NCBI GenBank assembly: GCA_017409765.1
Contig: JAFQSA010000053.1
Coordinates: 1-36,973 of the forward strand
Length of the DNA stretch: 36,973 bases
Reading direction: 5' to 3'
Source: Clostridia bacterium
GTDB lineage: Bacteria > Bacillota > Clostridia > Christensenellales > CAG-314
Part shown: positions 6,745 to 14,827 of the stretch, piece after piece
How positions within the stretch are numbered: the stretch's first letter is position 1
Layout of the letters: the number at the start of each line of letters is the position of its first letter
The notes under the pieces: model-generated
The model's input: the letters and a program-made list of their open reading frames with translations, nothing else
What the model was told of the DNA's origin: nothing
Database searches by the model: none
Translations under genes and position numbers: made by a program

Positions 6745-8115
6745 ATGCAAAAATCTAACTTGATTTACAACATCCAAGACAAGCCACCTTTTGGAAAAAC
6801 GCTAATCTTTGCGCTTCAACAATTGTTGGCAATCATGGCGGCAACAATTGCTGTTCCTGCCATTATCGGTAACGGTATGTCCGCTGCTGCTGCTTTGTTT
6901 GGCGCTGGCGCAGGCACACTTATTTATCTTCTCTTTACAAAATTCAAGAGTCCTGTATTTTTGGGTTCCTCTTTTGCTTTCCTTGGCTCGATGGGTGCTG
7001 CATTTGCTGGTGCAGTTACTGTTGAACTTGGTTACTTGGGTCTTATCCTTGGTGCAATCTTTGCCGGCCTTGTTTACGTTGTTATCGCATTTGTTGTAAA
7101 ACGCGTTGGCACAGCTTGGATCAGCAAAATTATGCCACCACAAGTAATTGGACCAACTGTTGCTATCATTGGTCTTTCCCTTTCCGGCAATGCTATTGGC
7201 GACTTGTTCAAAGGTAGCGTGCTTGATATCACTCTTACTCCAACTGCTAACCCATACATTGCACTTGTTTGTGGTCTTGTTACGTTGTTTGTAGTTATCA
7301 TCTGCTCACTCTACGGCAAAAAGATGATTAGCATGATTCCATTTATTATGGGTATCCTTGCTGGTTACTTGGTTGCAACAATCTTTACAGTTATTGGTCT
7401 TGTTACCGAAAACCCTGCTTTGCAAGTTATCGACTTTGCTAAATTCCAAAACATCCAATGGTACCCTGACATCACAATCATCAAGGCACTGGGCGGTTTT
7501 GAAAAGATTGACGGTGCTTACATCGGCACTATCGCTGTTGCTTACGTTCCTGTTGCATTTGTTGTTTTTGCTGAACACATTGCTGACCACAAGAACCTTT
7601 CCACAATCATCGGCCACGACTTGATTACAGATCCAGGTCTTGATCGCACATTGCTTGGTGACGGTGTTGGTAGCATGGTTGGCGCTATCTTTGGTGGTTG
7701 CCCCAACACAACCTACGGCGAAAGCGTTGGTTGCGTAGCTATCTCCAAGAATGCAAGCGTTATCACAATTGTTTACACAGCTGTGATGGCTATGCTCATT
7801 TCCTTTGTTGGTCCTTTCTCCACATTCCTTGCAACAATTCCAAGTTGCGTTATGGGTGGTGTTTGCGTTGCTTTGTACGGCTTTATTGCAGTGTCTGGTC
7901 TCAAGATGTTGCAAAAAGTTGATCTCCAAGACAACCGCAACTTGTTTGTAGTTTCCACAATTTTGATTGCCGGTGTTGGCGGTATGAAGTTGACATTTGG
8001 CAAAGTTACAATCACATCCGTTGCATGTGCATTGATTTTGGGTATCTTGGTTAACGTTGTTGCTCACGCTGGTGACAAAAAAGCACAACAAACAGAAGAA
8101 CCACAAGCTGAATAA
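6745..8115 (+). CDS. uraA: Uracil permease, NCS2 family nucleobase symporter
   Basis: A 456-residue polytopic membrane protein of the UraA/PyrP branch of NCS2 transporters, which import uracil with protons. The N-terminal YNIQDKPPFGKTLIFALQQ (9-27), with FALQQLLAIMAATIAVP just after it, is a hallmark of uracil permeases. FAEHIADHKNLSTIIGHDL carries the family's substrate-site Glu and His, and GCPNTTYGESVG is the second signature with a Glu. About 12-14 hydrophobic segments alternate along the chain, and the tail after about 440 is polar. ACGGAGGAAT lies 8-9 bases before the ATG. It is transcribed alone; no pyrimidine gene is adjacent. Uracil is preferred over xanthine or uric acid as substrate because of the N-terminal motif. 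Confidence 0.93.
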   Translation: MQKSNLIYNIQDKPPFGKTLIFALQQLLAIMAATIAVPAIIGNGMSAAAALFGAGAGTLIYLLFTKFKSPVFLGSSFAFLGSMGAAFAGAVTVELGYLGLILGAIFAGLVYVVIAFVVKRVGTAWISKIMPPQVIGPTVAIIGLSLSGNAIGDLFKGSVLDITLTPTANPYIALVCGLVTLFVVIICSLYGKKMISMIPFIMGILAGYLVATIFTVIGLVTENPALQVIDFAKFQNIQWYPDITIIKALGGFEKIDGAYIGTIAVAYVPVAFVVFAEHIADHKNLSTIIGHDLITDPGLDRTLLGDGVGSMVGAIFGGCPNTTYGESVGCVAISKNASVITIVYTAVMAMLISFVGPFSTFLATIPSCVMGGVCVALYGFIAVSGLKMLQKVDLQDNRNLFVVSTILIAGVGGMKLTFGKVTITSVACALILGILVNVVAHAGDKKAQQTEEPQAE

Positions 8116-8128
8116 TCCGTAAAAAACA

Positions 8129-8156
8129 AAGTGCGTTTCCAAAAGGGAACGCACTT
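8129..8156 (+). terminator. Terminator of the uracil permease gene
   Basis: AAGTGCGTTTCC pairs with GGGAACGCACTT (one G-U pair) around AAAA, followed by TTTTTACG. Confidence 0.9.
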
Positions 8157-8282
8157 TTTACGACCTTTTTTGATGAAATAAACACAATAAAACGACAACC
8201 ACAAGTACTAAAATCTGCACTACGCAACAACATCATTAGCAACACTTAGCACACAACAAACTGGATTTTTCATTTCAAATTG

Positions 8283-8311
8283 TTGACAAAAAATACAATC
8301 AGTCCTATACT
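8283..8311 (+). promoter_or_regulatory. Promoter of the ECF S-component gene
   Basis: TTGACA (8283-8288), 17 bases, TATACT (8306-8311). The start would be near 8318, leaving a leader of only about 32 bases. There is no room for the riboswitch that often precedes vitamin S components. Confidence 0.8.
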
Positions 8312-8349
8312 CATTTTGCCATTTGAACAGGTGGCTATCAATTTGAAAT

Positions 8350-8868
8350 ATGGTAATAAAGATGCAATCTAAAACAGAAAAACTAGTTATTGTAGCGCTA
8401 ATGGCATCGCTTGTGTGCGTTGTCACAATGATAATAAAAATCCCTTCCCCACTAAATGGTTACATCAATCTTGGCGATGGCATTGTGTTAGTTTGCGGAT
8501 GGGTACTTTCGCCATTGTGCGGTTTTTTGGCGGCGGGAATTGGCTCGGCGCTGGCAGACGTAATTTCCGGATACTTTGTGTACGCACCAATTACGTTTAT
8601 TATCAAAGGCGCAATGGCTTTGATAGCCCACTTTGTGCATAAGTTGATGCGCAAGTCAATTGGCAAACTTCCCGCTCAACTGATTGGCGGTACGCTTGCT
8701 GAAATACTGATGGCATTGGGGTACTTTGTGTACGAAGGAATGTTGTACGGATTTGCCCCATCTCTTACAAACATGCCAGCAAATGCCATTCAGGGTGCAG
8801 TTGGACTTGTGATTGGTATTGTGTTGATCAACCTTTTGGAAAGGGCGCATATCACTCCACAAAAATAA
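8350..8868 (+). CDS. ECF transporter S component (substrate-specific membrane subunit)
   Basis: A 172-residue hydrophobic protein with the ECF S-component pattern. Residues 9-30 form a first membrane helix (VIVALMASLVCVVTMIIKIP). PLNGYINLGDGIVLVCGW then gives the loop and second helix, GFLAAGIGSALADVISGYFVYAPITFIIKGAMALIAHFV gives the middle helices, and a final helix lies near 145-165. Such proteins bind a vitamin or other small ligand and work with a shared EcfA/EcfA'/EcfT module, which is not in this window. The ligand cannot be told from the sequence. The ATG at 8350 is used here. An in-frame ATG at 8362 is also possible, and CAGGTGG at 8328-8334 is the only Shine-Dalgarno-like sequence. 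Confidence 0.82.
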   Translation: MVIKMQSKTEKLVIVALMASLVCVVTMIIKIPSPLNGYINLGDGIVLVCGWVLSPLCGFLAAGIGSALADVISGYFVYAPITFIIKGAMALIAHFVHKLMRKSIGKLPAQLIGGTLAEILMALGYFVYEGMLYGFAPSLTNMPANAIQGAVGLVIGIVLINLLERAHITPQK

Positions 8869-8906
8869 TAACAAGACATTAGACAATTTGTTGAAAGCAA
8901 TCAAAA

Positions 8907-8929
8907 AAGCACATCAATTTGATGTGCTT
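8907..8929 (+). terminator. Terminator of the ECF S-component gene
   Basis: AAGCACATC and GATGTGCTT form a 9-bp stem around AATTT, followed by TTTTTATT. Confidence 0.9.
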
Positions 8930-8974
8930 TTTTTATTATAGTTGGTATCATGCGGACAAGCAAAGTGCGCCCCT

Positions 8975-9010
8975 GCAAAACACAAGGTTGAGATCCTTCG
9001 ACTACGCTCA
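8975..9010. repeat. Interspersed repeat fragment
   Basis: GAGATCCTTCGACTACGCTC followed by AGGATGACA is a motif seen scattered between genes in many bacterial genomes from gut samples; that statement is from memory. TCCT...AGGA gives a partial hairpin. No gene is present in 8930-9217. Confidence 0.45.
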
Positions 9011-9050
9011 GGATGACATTTGAGTCTTACAGACCGCAGAGTTATGCATT

Positions 9051-9151
9051 TTTGTAGTCGCGTATGGTTGGATATGTCCTATCCATCAATACTGCGACTG
9101 CCACATTACCCTGGTCGCAATCATAGCATTACTCCCCGCTTTGACTACAAA
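9051..9151. repeat. Palindromic element with GACTACAA ends, copy 1
   Basis: The element is bounded by perfect 9-bp inverted ends, TTTGTAGTC (9051-9059) and GACTACAAA (9143-9151). Inside is a second foldback: GTAGTCGC near 9054 pairs with GCGACTGC near 9095-9102, and GGATA-TGTCC-TATCC lies at its tip. It has no coding capacity. The element at 36814-36875 has the same GACTACAA core at its ends. Confidence 0.55.
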
Positions 9152-9217
9152 CAACTCACTGTGTTGTTTGTTTACGCGTTGCTCCCAAATTGAGAGTCAT
9201 TTGTAATGTTGCAATGG

Positions 9218-9814
9218 TTACTCCAACTCAATCAAGATGGCGCGGGTTGGAGCGCCATCGGAGCCCTTGAGCGCCAATGGTTGGGCACAAAGGAAATAGG
9301 CACCTTGTTGCACGTTTTGGAGCACAAGACCTTCCAAAAGGACGATTTGCACCTTGAGAAGTATTTTGTGCACATCAACAAAGTTATTGTCGTTGCCGAC
9401 AGTTTGGCTTTGTGCACCAACAAGTTGTACGCCACTTTCGGCAAGCGCTTGGGATGCCTCGATTGTTATGTCAACATCGCCCTTGAACAGGATGCGAAGT
9501 TCCGCACCGCTGTGGCATTGCTTTGCTTGGGCAAGGATGTTCTCGACATTTGTTGCAGTCAAAGCGCCACAAAACTCAGCAACGTAGCAGTAGCCAACGC
9601 TTTTGTGCAAGGGGATTTGCTCCACCGTGTTGCCCTCAGCCAAAAAGTGGAAAGGGGCATCAATGTGCGTGCCATTGTGGGCGCACATAGAAAAGTTTGT
9701 TAGGTTGTAGGTGTCGCCATTGGACATGCGCTTGACAGGTTGAGATACTGGCGCATCGTCCCCAGGGTACACCACGCAGGAAAACACTTCCTGTGAGATA
9801 TCGTGAATTTTCAT
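9218..9814 (-). CDS. Cyclase family protein (kynurenine formamidase-like metal hydrolase)
   Basis: A 198-residue member of the metal-dependent cyclase/KynB-like hydrolase family, which hydrolyses amide or lactone-type bonds. The signature HNGTHIDAPFHF (46-57) supplies the metal-binding His46, His50 and Asp52, with His56 close by. The N-terminus (IHDISQEV...VYPGDDAP) and the C-terminal half also fit. Length is normal for the family. It lies 6 bases after the aldo/keto reductase stop and has only a weak GAAG-type ribosome site, so it is probably translated by coupling from that gene. No tryptophan catabolic gene is nearby, so kynurenine is unlikely to be the proven substrate. The family call is strong and the substrate is unknown. 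Confidence 0.87.
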   Translation of the reverse strand: MKIHDISQEVFSCVVYPGDDAPVSQPVKRMSNGDTYNLTNFSMCAHNGTHIDAPFHFLAEGNTVEQIPLHKSVGYCYVAEFCGALTATNVENILAQAKQCHSGAELRILFKGDVDITIEASQALAESGVQLVGAQSQTVGNDNNFVDVHKILLKVQIVLLEGLVLQNVQQGAYFLCAQPLALKGSDGAPTRAILIELE

Positions 9815-9820
9815 AAGGAG

Positions 9821-10951
9821 TTACTTCTTCATACGGCTTGCAAAGGTGGACATCATTTCGCTGATTTTGATTTCTTGTGGGCAAACAGCCTCGCACGCTT
9901 GACAACCAAGGCAGGCGGATGGAAGTTTGTCCGCAGGCATTGTTGCAAAGGCGGAGTTTGTGATAAATCCACCACCACCGTATTTGTGTTCGTTGAACAA
10001 GCGGATGAACCAAGGGATGTTTAGTTCAAGTGGGCAATAGGTTGTGCAGTAACGGCAGTTTGTGCAATGAAGGGTGTCCTTTTTGATCATTTCGCTAGCG
10101 ATACCCAAGATTGTTTGCATTTCGTCACTTGTGAGTGGTTTGCTATCCGCAAAAGTGTTGATGTTTTGCTCTAGTTGGTCCATGTTGGACATGCCGGAAA
10201 GAATCATTGTTACTTGTGGCAAAGATTGCAAAAATCTAAAGTCCCACTCAACAACGGTAGCATCGGGGCGGAATTTGTCAAGGCGCGCTTTGTAGTCGCT
10301 ACGCATTGTTGCCAATGTGCCACCACGAACAGGCTCCATTACCCAAATAGGGATGCCGTAGCTTGTTACAAGTTCCACCTTTTCCTTGGCTTGTTGAAGT
10401 TCCCAGTCCAACCAGTTGATTTGCAGTTGGCAAAACTCGATGTGCTCGCCAAATGTGTCCAAAACAAGCTTGATAGTTTCCAAACTTGCGTGCGCAGAGA
10501 AACCAAGATGGCGGATACGTCCTACCTTTTTTTGCTCTACAAGGTAGTCCACAAGGCCATATTGAGGGTCGACATAGCCCTTTACGTTGCGGTCGTTGAT
10601 GCAATGAAGAAGGTAAAAGTCGAAGTAGTCAACACGACATTTTTGCAATTGTCTGTTGAAAATTTCCTCCTTTTTTTGCAAGTTTTCCACGTCGTAGCCG
10701 GGGAATTTGTCCGCAAGGTAGAAACTTTCGCGTGGGTAGTCGGCCAAAACTTCGCCCATGACCAGTTCGGAGTTACCTTCGTGGTAGCCCCAAGCGGTGT
10801 CGTAGTAGTTGATACCATTTGCCATTGCGTGGGCAACCATCTTTTTTGTTGCTTCGATATCGATATTTTCGTACTTATCAAGTGTTGGCAAACGCATACA
10901 GCCAAAGCCCAATGCGGAAAGTTGCAAATCCTTAAACTTGTTGTAAATCAT
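9821..10951 (-). CDS. Aldo/keto reductase with C-terminal double 4Fe-4S ferredoxin domain
   Basis: A 376-residue two-part protein. Residues 1 to about 280 form an AKR barrel: GFGCMRLP at the start and the catalytic tetrad Asp51, Tyr56 (DTAWGY), Lys82 (LADKFPG) and His116 (FYLLHC). The C-terminal part has two cysteine clusters, CxxCxxCxxxCP at 296-307 and 347-358, typical of 2x4Fe-4S ferredoxins. This fused type is common in anaerobes and is thought to take electrons from iron-sulfur clusters as well as or instead of NADPH. The substrate is unknown. GGGAG lies 6 bases before the ATG. It heads a two-gene operon with the cyclase. The promoter is at 11088-11060. Confidence 0.93.
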   Translation of the reverse strand: MIYNKFKDLQLSALGFGCMRLPTLDKYENIDIEATKKMVAHAMANGINYYDTAWGYHEGNSELVMGEVLADYPRESFYLADKFPGYDVENLQKKEEIFNRQLQKCRVDYFDFYLLHCINDRNVKGYVDPQYGLVDYLVEQKKVGRIRHLGFSAHASLETIKLVLDTFGEHIEFCQLQINWLDWELQQAKEKVELVTSYGIPIWVMEPVRGGTLATMRSDYKARLDKFRPDATVVEWDFRFLQSLPQVTMILSGMSNMDQLEQNINTFADSKPLTSDEMQTILGIASEMIKKDTLHCTNCRYCTTYCPLELNIPWFIRLFNEHKYGGGGFITNSAFATMPADKLPSACLGCQACEAVCPQEIKISEMMSTFASRMKK

Positions 10952-11059
10952 AGTAAACTCCCTTTGTTTTGTTGAAATCTAGATTGTTTTTGGCACAAAA
11001 TTGTTGTTTTTTGCGTTAAAACTGCCATCACATCGCCAAAAGAACAAAATATTTATCAT

Positions 11060-11088
11060 ATTATAATATACAATTATAACAAAATCAA
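11060..11088 (-). promoter_or_regulatory. Promoter of the aldo/keto reductase-cyclase operon
   Basis: On the minus strand, TTGATT (11088-11083), 17 bases, TATAAT (11065-11060). The region is strongly AT-rich. The start would be near 11053, about 100 bases before the ATG. Confidence 0.6.
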
Positions 11089-11209
11089 GTGGTAGACAAA
11101 AATTTGATGGAAACAAAAATAGTCTGCACCACCAATCGCCTTTTACTTTTTGCACATAATTGCACCGTTTAGAGCAACTTTGCTGACGAATTGCATCAAA
11201 AAACAAAAA

Positions 11210-11236
11210 ATACGCAGAGAAACCATCTCTGCGTAT
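11210..11236 (-). terminator. Terminator of pfkA
   Basis: ATACGCAGAGA and TCTCTGCGTAT form a perfect 11-bp stem with a 5-base loop. On the minus strand it is followed by TTTTTGTTTTTTG. It lies 15 bases after the pfkA stop. Confidence 0.92.
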
Positions 11237-11250
11237 TGAATTTTGCCTAA

Positions 11251-12222
11251 TTACTTAGATTCGCCAAGGTGCCAAGCAAGGTCGTACAATGCTTTGTTGA
11301 AAACACGTTTTTTAGCAAGCGCCTCTACCATGTCCTCATCGAAAATTTCGTTGTTGTGTACGCCAATTACACGGCTTGTTTTGCCTGCAACAAGACAATC
11401 AACAGCGTGAACACCCATGCGGATACCAAGAAGTCTGTCTTGAGAACTAGCGTGACCACCACGGAGAAGGTGACCAAGGTTTACAGAACGGATGTTGAGG
11501 CCGGGCATTCTTTCAACGATATCTTTGCAAACGCCTTCCGCTGTGCCTGCGCCTTCGGCAACGATAACAATGTTAGACATTTTGCCATGCGCTTGGTTGT
11601 TTTTGATGCGATCCACCACTTTGTTGATATCGTAAGGCACTTCGGGAACGACGATGACTTCCGCACCGCTTTCGATACCTGCATACAACGCGATATCGCC
11701 ACAGTTACGACCCATTACTTCTACAACCATACTGCGGTCGTTGCAGTAGACTGTGTCGCGCAAAACTTTGATGTTATTTACGGCGTTTTCTACCGCTGTG
11801 TCGAAGCCAAGAGTAAAGTCGGTGTAGGCAAGGTCGTTGTCGATTGTGCCGGGGATACCAATTGCGTTGATACCGTACTCAACGGACAATGCACGTGCAC
11901 CCATAAAGGAGCCGTCACCGCCAATGACGATGATACCTTCGATACCAAACTTGCGAAGATTTTCCACCGCTTTTTGCTTGCCGGCGGTTGTTTTCATTTC
12001 GGGACAACGAGATGTGAACAATGCTGTACCGCCACGGTGCAAAACGTTTTCGACGTCCAGCATATCAAGGCGCTCTATCTTTCCTTCGATAAGACCTTTG
12101 TAGCCGTATTTAATTCCGTAAACTTCCAAACCGTTTTGGATAGCGTGATGAACAACTGCGTAGTAGGCAGAGTTCATACCTTGGCTATCGCCACCGCTTG
12201 TAAGAATTGCAATTCTTTTCAT
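11251..12222 (-). CDS. pfkA: ATP-dependent 6-phosphofructokinase
   Basis: Phosphorylates fructose 6-phosphate to fructose 1,6-bisphosphate, the committed step of glycolysis. The 323 residues match the usual length of bacterial PfkA. Seen motifs are ILTSGGDSQGMNSA (6-19), GGDGS (101-105; Gly104 favours ATP, whereas PPi enzymes have Asp there) and PGTIDND (124-130) with the catalytic Asp128. EVMGRNCG and LGHLLRGGHASSQDR also fit. AAAGGTG precedes the ATG by 5 bases. It has its own promoter and terminator but lies downstream of, and in the same direction as, the starch genes, which would feed glucose units into this step. Confidence 0.95.
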   Translation of the reverse strand: MKRIAILTSGGDSQGMNSAYYAVVHHAIQNGLEVYGIKYGYKGLIEGKIERLDMLDVENVLHRGGTALFTSRCPEMKTTAGKQKAVENLRKFGIEGIIVIGGDGSFMGARALSVEYGINAIGIPGTIDNDLAYTDFTLGFDTAVENAVNNIKVLRDTVYCNDRSMVVEVMGRNCGDIALYAGIESGAEVIVVPEVPYDINKVVDRIKNNQAHGKMSNIVIVAEGAGTAEGVCKDIVERMPGLNIRSVNLGHLLRGGHASSQDRLLGIRMGVHAVDCLVAGKTSRVIGVHNNEIFDEDMVEALAKKRVFNKALYDLAWHLGESK

Positions 12223-12316
12223 ATGAACACCTTTATTGTAAAGATAATACTTAACTTTTGTATTGGTGCGTAGACAACGAACCCCTCTTTGTCAGCGCTC
12301 TCCTATTGTGAACAAT

Positions 12317-12345
12317 ATTTTACCATATTTGGAAAATATATTCAA
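12317..12345 (-). promoter_or_regulatory. Probable promoter of pfkA
   Basis: On the minus strand, TTGAAT (12345-12340), 17 bases, TAAAAT (12322-12317). The start is near 12310, about 90 bases before the ATG. The rest of 12223-12543 is AT-rich. It also holds two direct copies of ACAGCYGTGATT at 12491-12502 and 12523-12534, of unknown meaning. Confidence 0.5.
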
Positions 12346-12543
12346 CCTATTAAAGGCACAAAAAGGGTAAATTTTATTTATGTACCATACAAAAATTTTC
12401 TATTTCGCCTAAAAATAACAGTATTGTGTTAGTATTTTTTGAAATTTGCGGTTAACGCTGTTTGCCAATGAACAAACCAATGCTAAAAACACAGCTGTGA
12501 TTACAATAATAAAAGTTTATTTACAGCCGTGATTTAACAAAAG

Positions 12544-14241
12544 TTACTTAATAATAGTAAAGGACTTTGGTAGCATCACGTTTCCATCGGTATTGTAGCC
12601 GTAGGAAATACCAGAAACCAACTTGCTTTCGGCAGAGTTGTTAACGGCAAGAGTGATACTTTGACCATCAAGCGTGCGTTTGATGTAGAACAAATCATCC
12701 TTGGAGTATACGGAAATTTCGCCATACTTCAAAACGTCGCTATTTGCGCGAAGGTTGAGCAGGTGCAAAATCACTTTGTGTTCGTCGCTGTTGTACATTG
12801 GACTGTCCCAACGCATACACTTGCGGTTGTAGGGGTCTTGTTCTCCATTCATCAAGATTTCCGTGCCGTAGTAGATCATTGGACTACCCTTGTAGAACAT
12901 CAAAATAGCAATACCCATAAGGTACAATTTTTCATTCTCCCCTACCATCGTGAAGAAACGAGGGGTGTCGTGGGAATCCAAAAGGTTGAGCATGTTTTGG
13001 TTTGTGGCATCCTTGTAGCGCATCAAAGCACCATTGAGGAAATCGGCAAGTTGACTTGCGTTGTAACGATTGGAAACAAGATAGCGCTTGCAACCATATT
13101 GCAATGGGTAGTTCATTGTGGAATCCCATTGGTCAGCGCCCAAAAATGAGTGGGAATTTTGCCAAAACTCGCCAACAATGTAGATATCTGGGTTGATTGC
13201 CAACAATTTTTTGCGGAAGTAGCGCCAAAAATCGTGGCTAACGTCAAATGCAACGTCCAAACGGAAACCATCAACACCGTAGTCGCGAGCGTAGAACTCG
13301 CCAACGGATGCAAGATATTGTTGTACTTTGGGATTGTTGGTGTTAAGTTTGGGCATCATTGGCACTTCGCAGAAGGTGTTGTAGTTACACTTTTCGTACA
13401 CAGGCTTGTCGCCATAGACAAAGTACCAATCATAGTATTTGCTGTTTTTGCCGTTTTTTACCACGTCTTGGAAAATGGGGTTGTAGTAACTGGAGTGGTT
13501 GAATACCAAGTCCATTACTATTTTGATATCCATTGAGTGCGCCGTGTCCACCAAAGTTTTGAGGTCGGCAAGACTACCAAACATTTTGTCCACGTCGAAG
13601 TAGTCGTCGATATCGTACTTGTGGGCGGAAATGGATGGGTGGATTGGGTTTAGATAGATTGCACCAATGCCCATCTTTTTGAGATATGGCAATTTTTCCG
13701 TGATACCAACCAAATCGCCACCGGCAAATTGATCGTTGCGTGGTTCTTCGGTATTCCAATCCATTGTGATGTAACTCTTGTCGATGGTAGAGTGTTCGCC
13801 ACGAGCAAATCTTTCGGGGAAGATTTGGTAGAAAATGCGTCCATCAAACGCTTTGTTTGGATAAACAACGTCATTTTCGTTAGGGAAAACAACCATAAAG
13901 TTATCCTCGAAGGTGGTTGTTAGGTAGATTTTTGAGTCGAAACCGCTTTCGTTGTAGTACCAAACGGAGCCATCTGTTTCAATAATTTCAAAAAGGTAGG
14001 TATAGCCAGGCATGCCGTTGTCCAAATCGGCTTGGTAGTAATCGAACATGCTGTCGGTGTACTTGATTTCCATTGGTGTGGAAAGACGCTCAGCCCAAAA
14101 CTTGTGTTGAGTGTTCCAAATGACGTTTACTTGTTTGATTGTATCATCGCGTTTTGTACGCAGACGGATACGCGCCTTGGTAGGACTTACTGGGAAGGAA
14201 TAAATTGAATCCCCCAAGTGGTAAACTGCACTTTTTTCCAT
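12544..14241 (-). CDS. Cytosolic GH13 amylase of the neopullulanase/cyclomaltodextrinase type
   Basis: A 565-residue glycoside hydrolase without a signal peptide, so it acts in the cytosol on imported maltodextrins. Residues 1 to about 120 are a beta-sandwich N-domain of the kind found in neopullulanases. The barrel starts at IFYQIFPERF (136-145). Catalytic residues are Asp329 (DGFRLDVAFD), Glu358 (YIVGEFW) and Asp425 (LDSHDTPRF). The MPKLN motif (296-300) is the fingerprint of the GH13_20 neopullulanase/maltogenic amylase group. AAGGAG lies 6 bases before the ATG. It follows the three-gene cluster on the same strand after a gap of 98 bases. The exact product pattern cannot be read from the sequence. 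Confidence 0.92.
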   Translation of the reverse strand: MEKSAVYHLGDSIYSFPVSPTKARIRLRTKRDDTIKQVNVIWNTQHKFWAERLSTPMEIKYTDSMFDYYQADLDNGMPGYTYLFEIIETDGSVWYYNESGFDSKIYLTTTFEDNFMVVFPNENDVVYPNKAFDGRIFYQIFPERFARGEHSTIDKSYITMDWNTEEPRNDQFAGGDLVGITEKLPYLKKMGIGAIYLNPIHPSISAHKYDIDDYFDVDKMFGSLADLKTLVDTAHSMDIKIVMDLVFNHSSYYNPIFQDVVKNGKNSKYYDWYFVYGDKPVYEKCNYNTFCEVPMMPKLNTNNPKVQQYLASVGEFYARDYGVDGFRLDVAFDVSHDFWRYFRKKLLAINPDIYIVGEFWQNSHSFLGADQWDSTMNYPLQYGCKRYLVSNRYNASQLADFLNGALMRYKDATNQNMLNLLDSHDTPRFFTMVGENEKLYLMGIAILMFYKGSPMIYYGTEILMNGEQDPYNRKCMRWDSPMYNSDEHKVILHLLNLRANSDVLKYGEISVYSKDDLFYIKRTLDGQSITLAVNNSAESKLVSGISYGYNTDGNVMLPKSFTIIK

Positions 14242-14290
14242 AAAAGTCTCCTTAGAATTGTATTTTTGTTATAGCTGTTTGTATTTTTAG

Positions 14291-14308
14291 GTTTGTGTTA
14301 TAACAAAC
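14291..14308. promoter_or_regulatory. Inverted repeat upstream of the cytosolic GH13 gene
   Basis: GTTTGT and ACAAAC flank six AT-rich bases. It sits 50 bases upstream of the GH13 start and just after the stop of the preceding gene. It could be an operator or a weak 3' hairpin. There is no T tract and I could not place a promoter with confidence. Confidence 0.3.
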
Positions 14309-14339
14309 ACTTTTTTGCAATTTGTGCAAAAATTTGTTG

Positions 14340-14825
14340 CTAGATAATTTGGAACGTGCCCGATTCGTGACGGAATAGCCACGCGTACAAGTCAACAAAA
14401 AACAGGTTGACAAACACGGTAAACAGGATGTCTACCACCAACATACGCGCGCCAAATTCCATGTCGGGCACCATTACTTTGGTTGCCAACAAAATACCCA
14501 AAACAAGGGTTATTACTGCGCCAACTGCTACCAAAACAATGCCAAATACGTAAGGTGTGCCATCGCGCTTGAACACCAAATGCTTGATGAGCAACGTTTG
14601 GCCACCACGCAAAGAGCGGATGATAAACGTGATGATGCCACTTTCGAACATGCCCAATGCAACAAAGGTAAACAAGTCCAACGCTTTGTCGAATTGCAAG
14701 CCGTTTTTGACGCCATCAGCAATGTTGTTGACAATCAAAAAAACTGTGAATGCTACCATAATTAGCGAAAATACAAGGTAGCTGATGCGATATGCTTTTA
14801 GTTTGAATGCTAGAGTTTTTTCCAT
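14340..14825 (-). CDS. Four-helix membrane protein, function unknown
   Basis: 161 residues from the ATG at 14825 (MEKTLAFKLKAY). An upstream in-frame ATG at 14864 would add 13 residues but overlap the preceding lipoprotein gene by 37 bases, so the internal start is preferred; it lies 2 bases after that gene's stop. Four hydrophobic segments are visible: SYLVFSLIMVAFTVFLIV, LFTFVALGMFESGIITFII, FGIVLVAVGAVITLVLGILL and MLVVDILFTVFVNLFFVDLY. Between the second and third is a short basic cytosolic stretch. I do not recognise the family. The tight spacing suggests it works with the lipoprotein. Confidence 0.7.
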   Translation of the reverse strand: MEKTLAFKLKAYRISYLVFSLIMVAFTVFLIVNNIADGVKNGLQFDKALDLFTFVALGMFESGIITFIIRSLRGGQTLLIKHLVFKRDGTPYVFGIVLVAVGAVITLVLGILLATKVMVPDMEFGARMLVVDILFTVFVNLFFVDLYAWLFRHESGTFQII

Positions 14826-14827
14826 AG

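Noticed and set aside
9054..9102. Structured small RNA gene
   Set aside because: The foldback is better explained as the inside of the palindromic element at 9051-9151. No promoter or terminator frames it.
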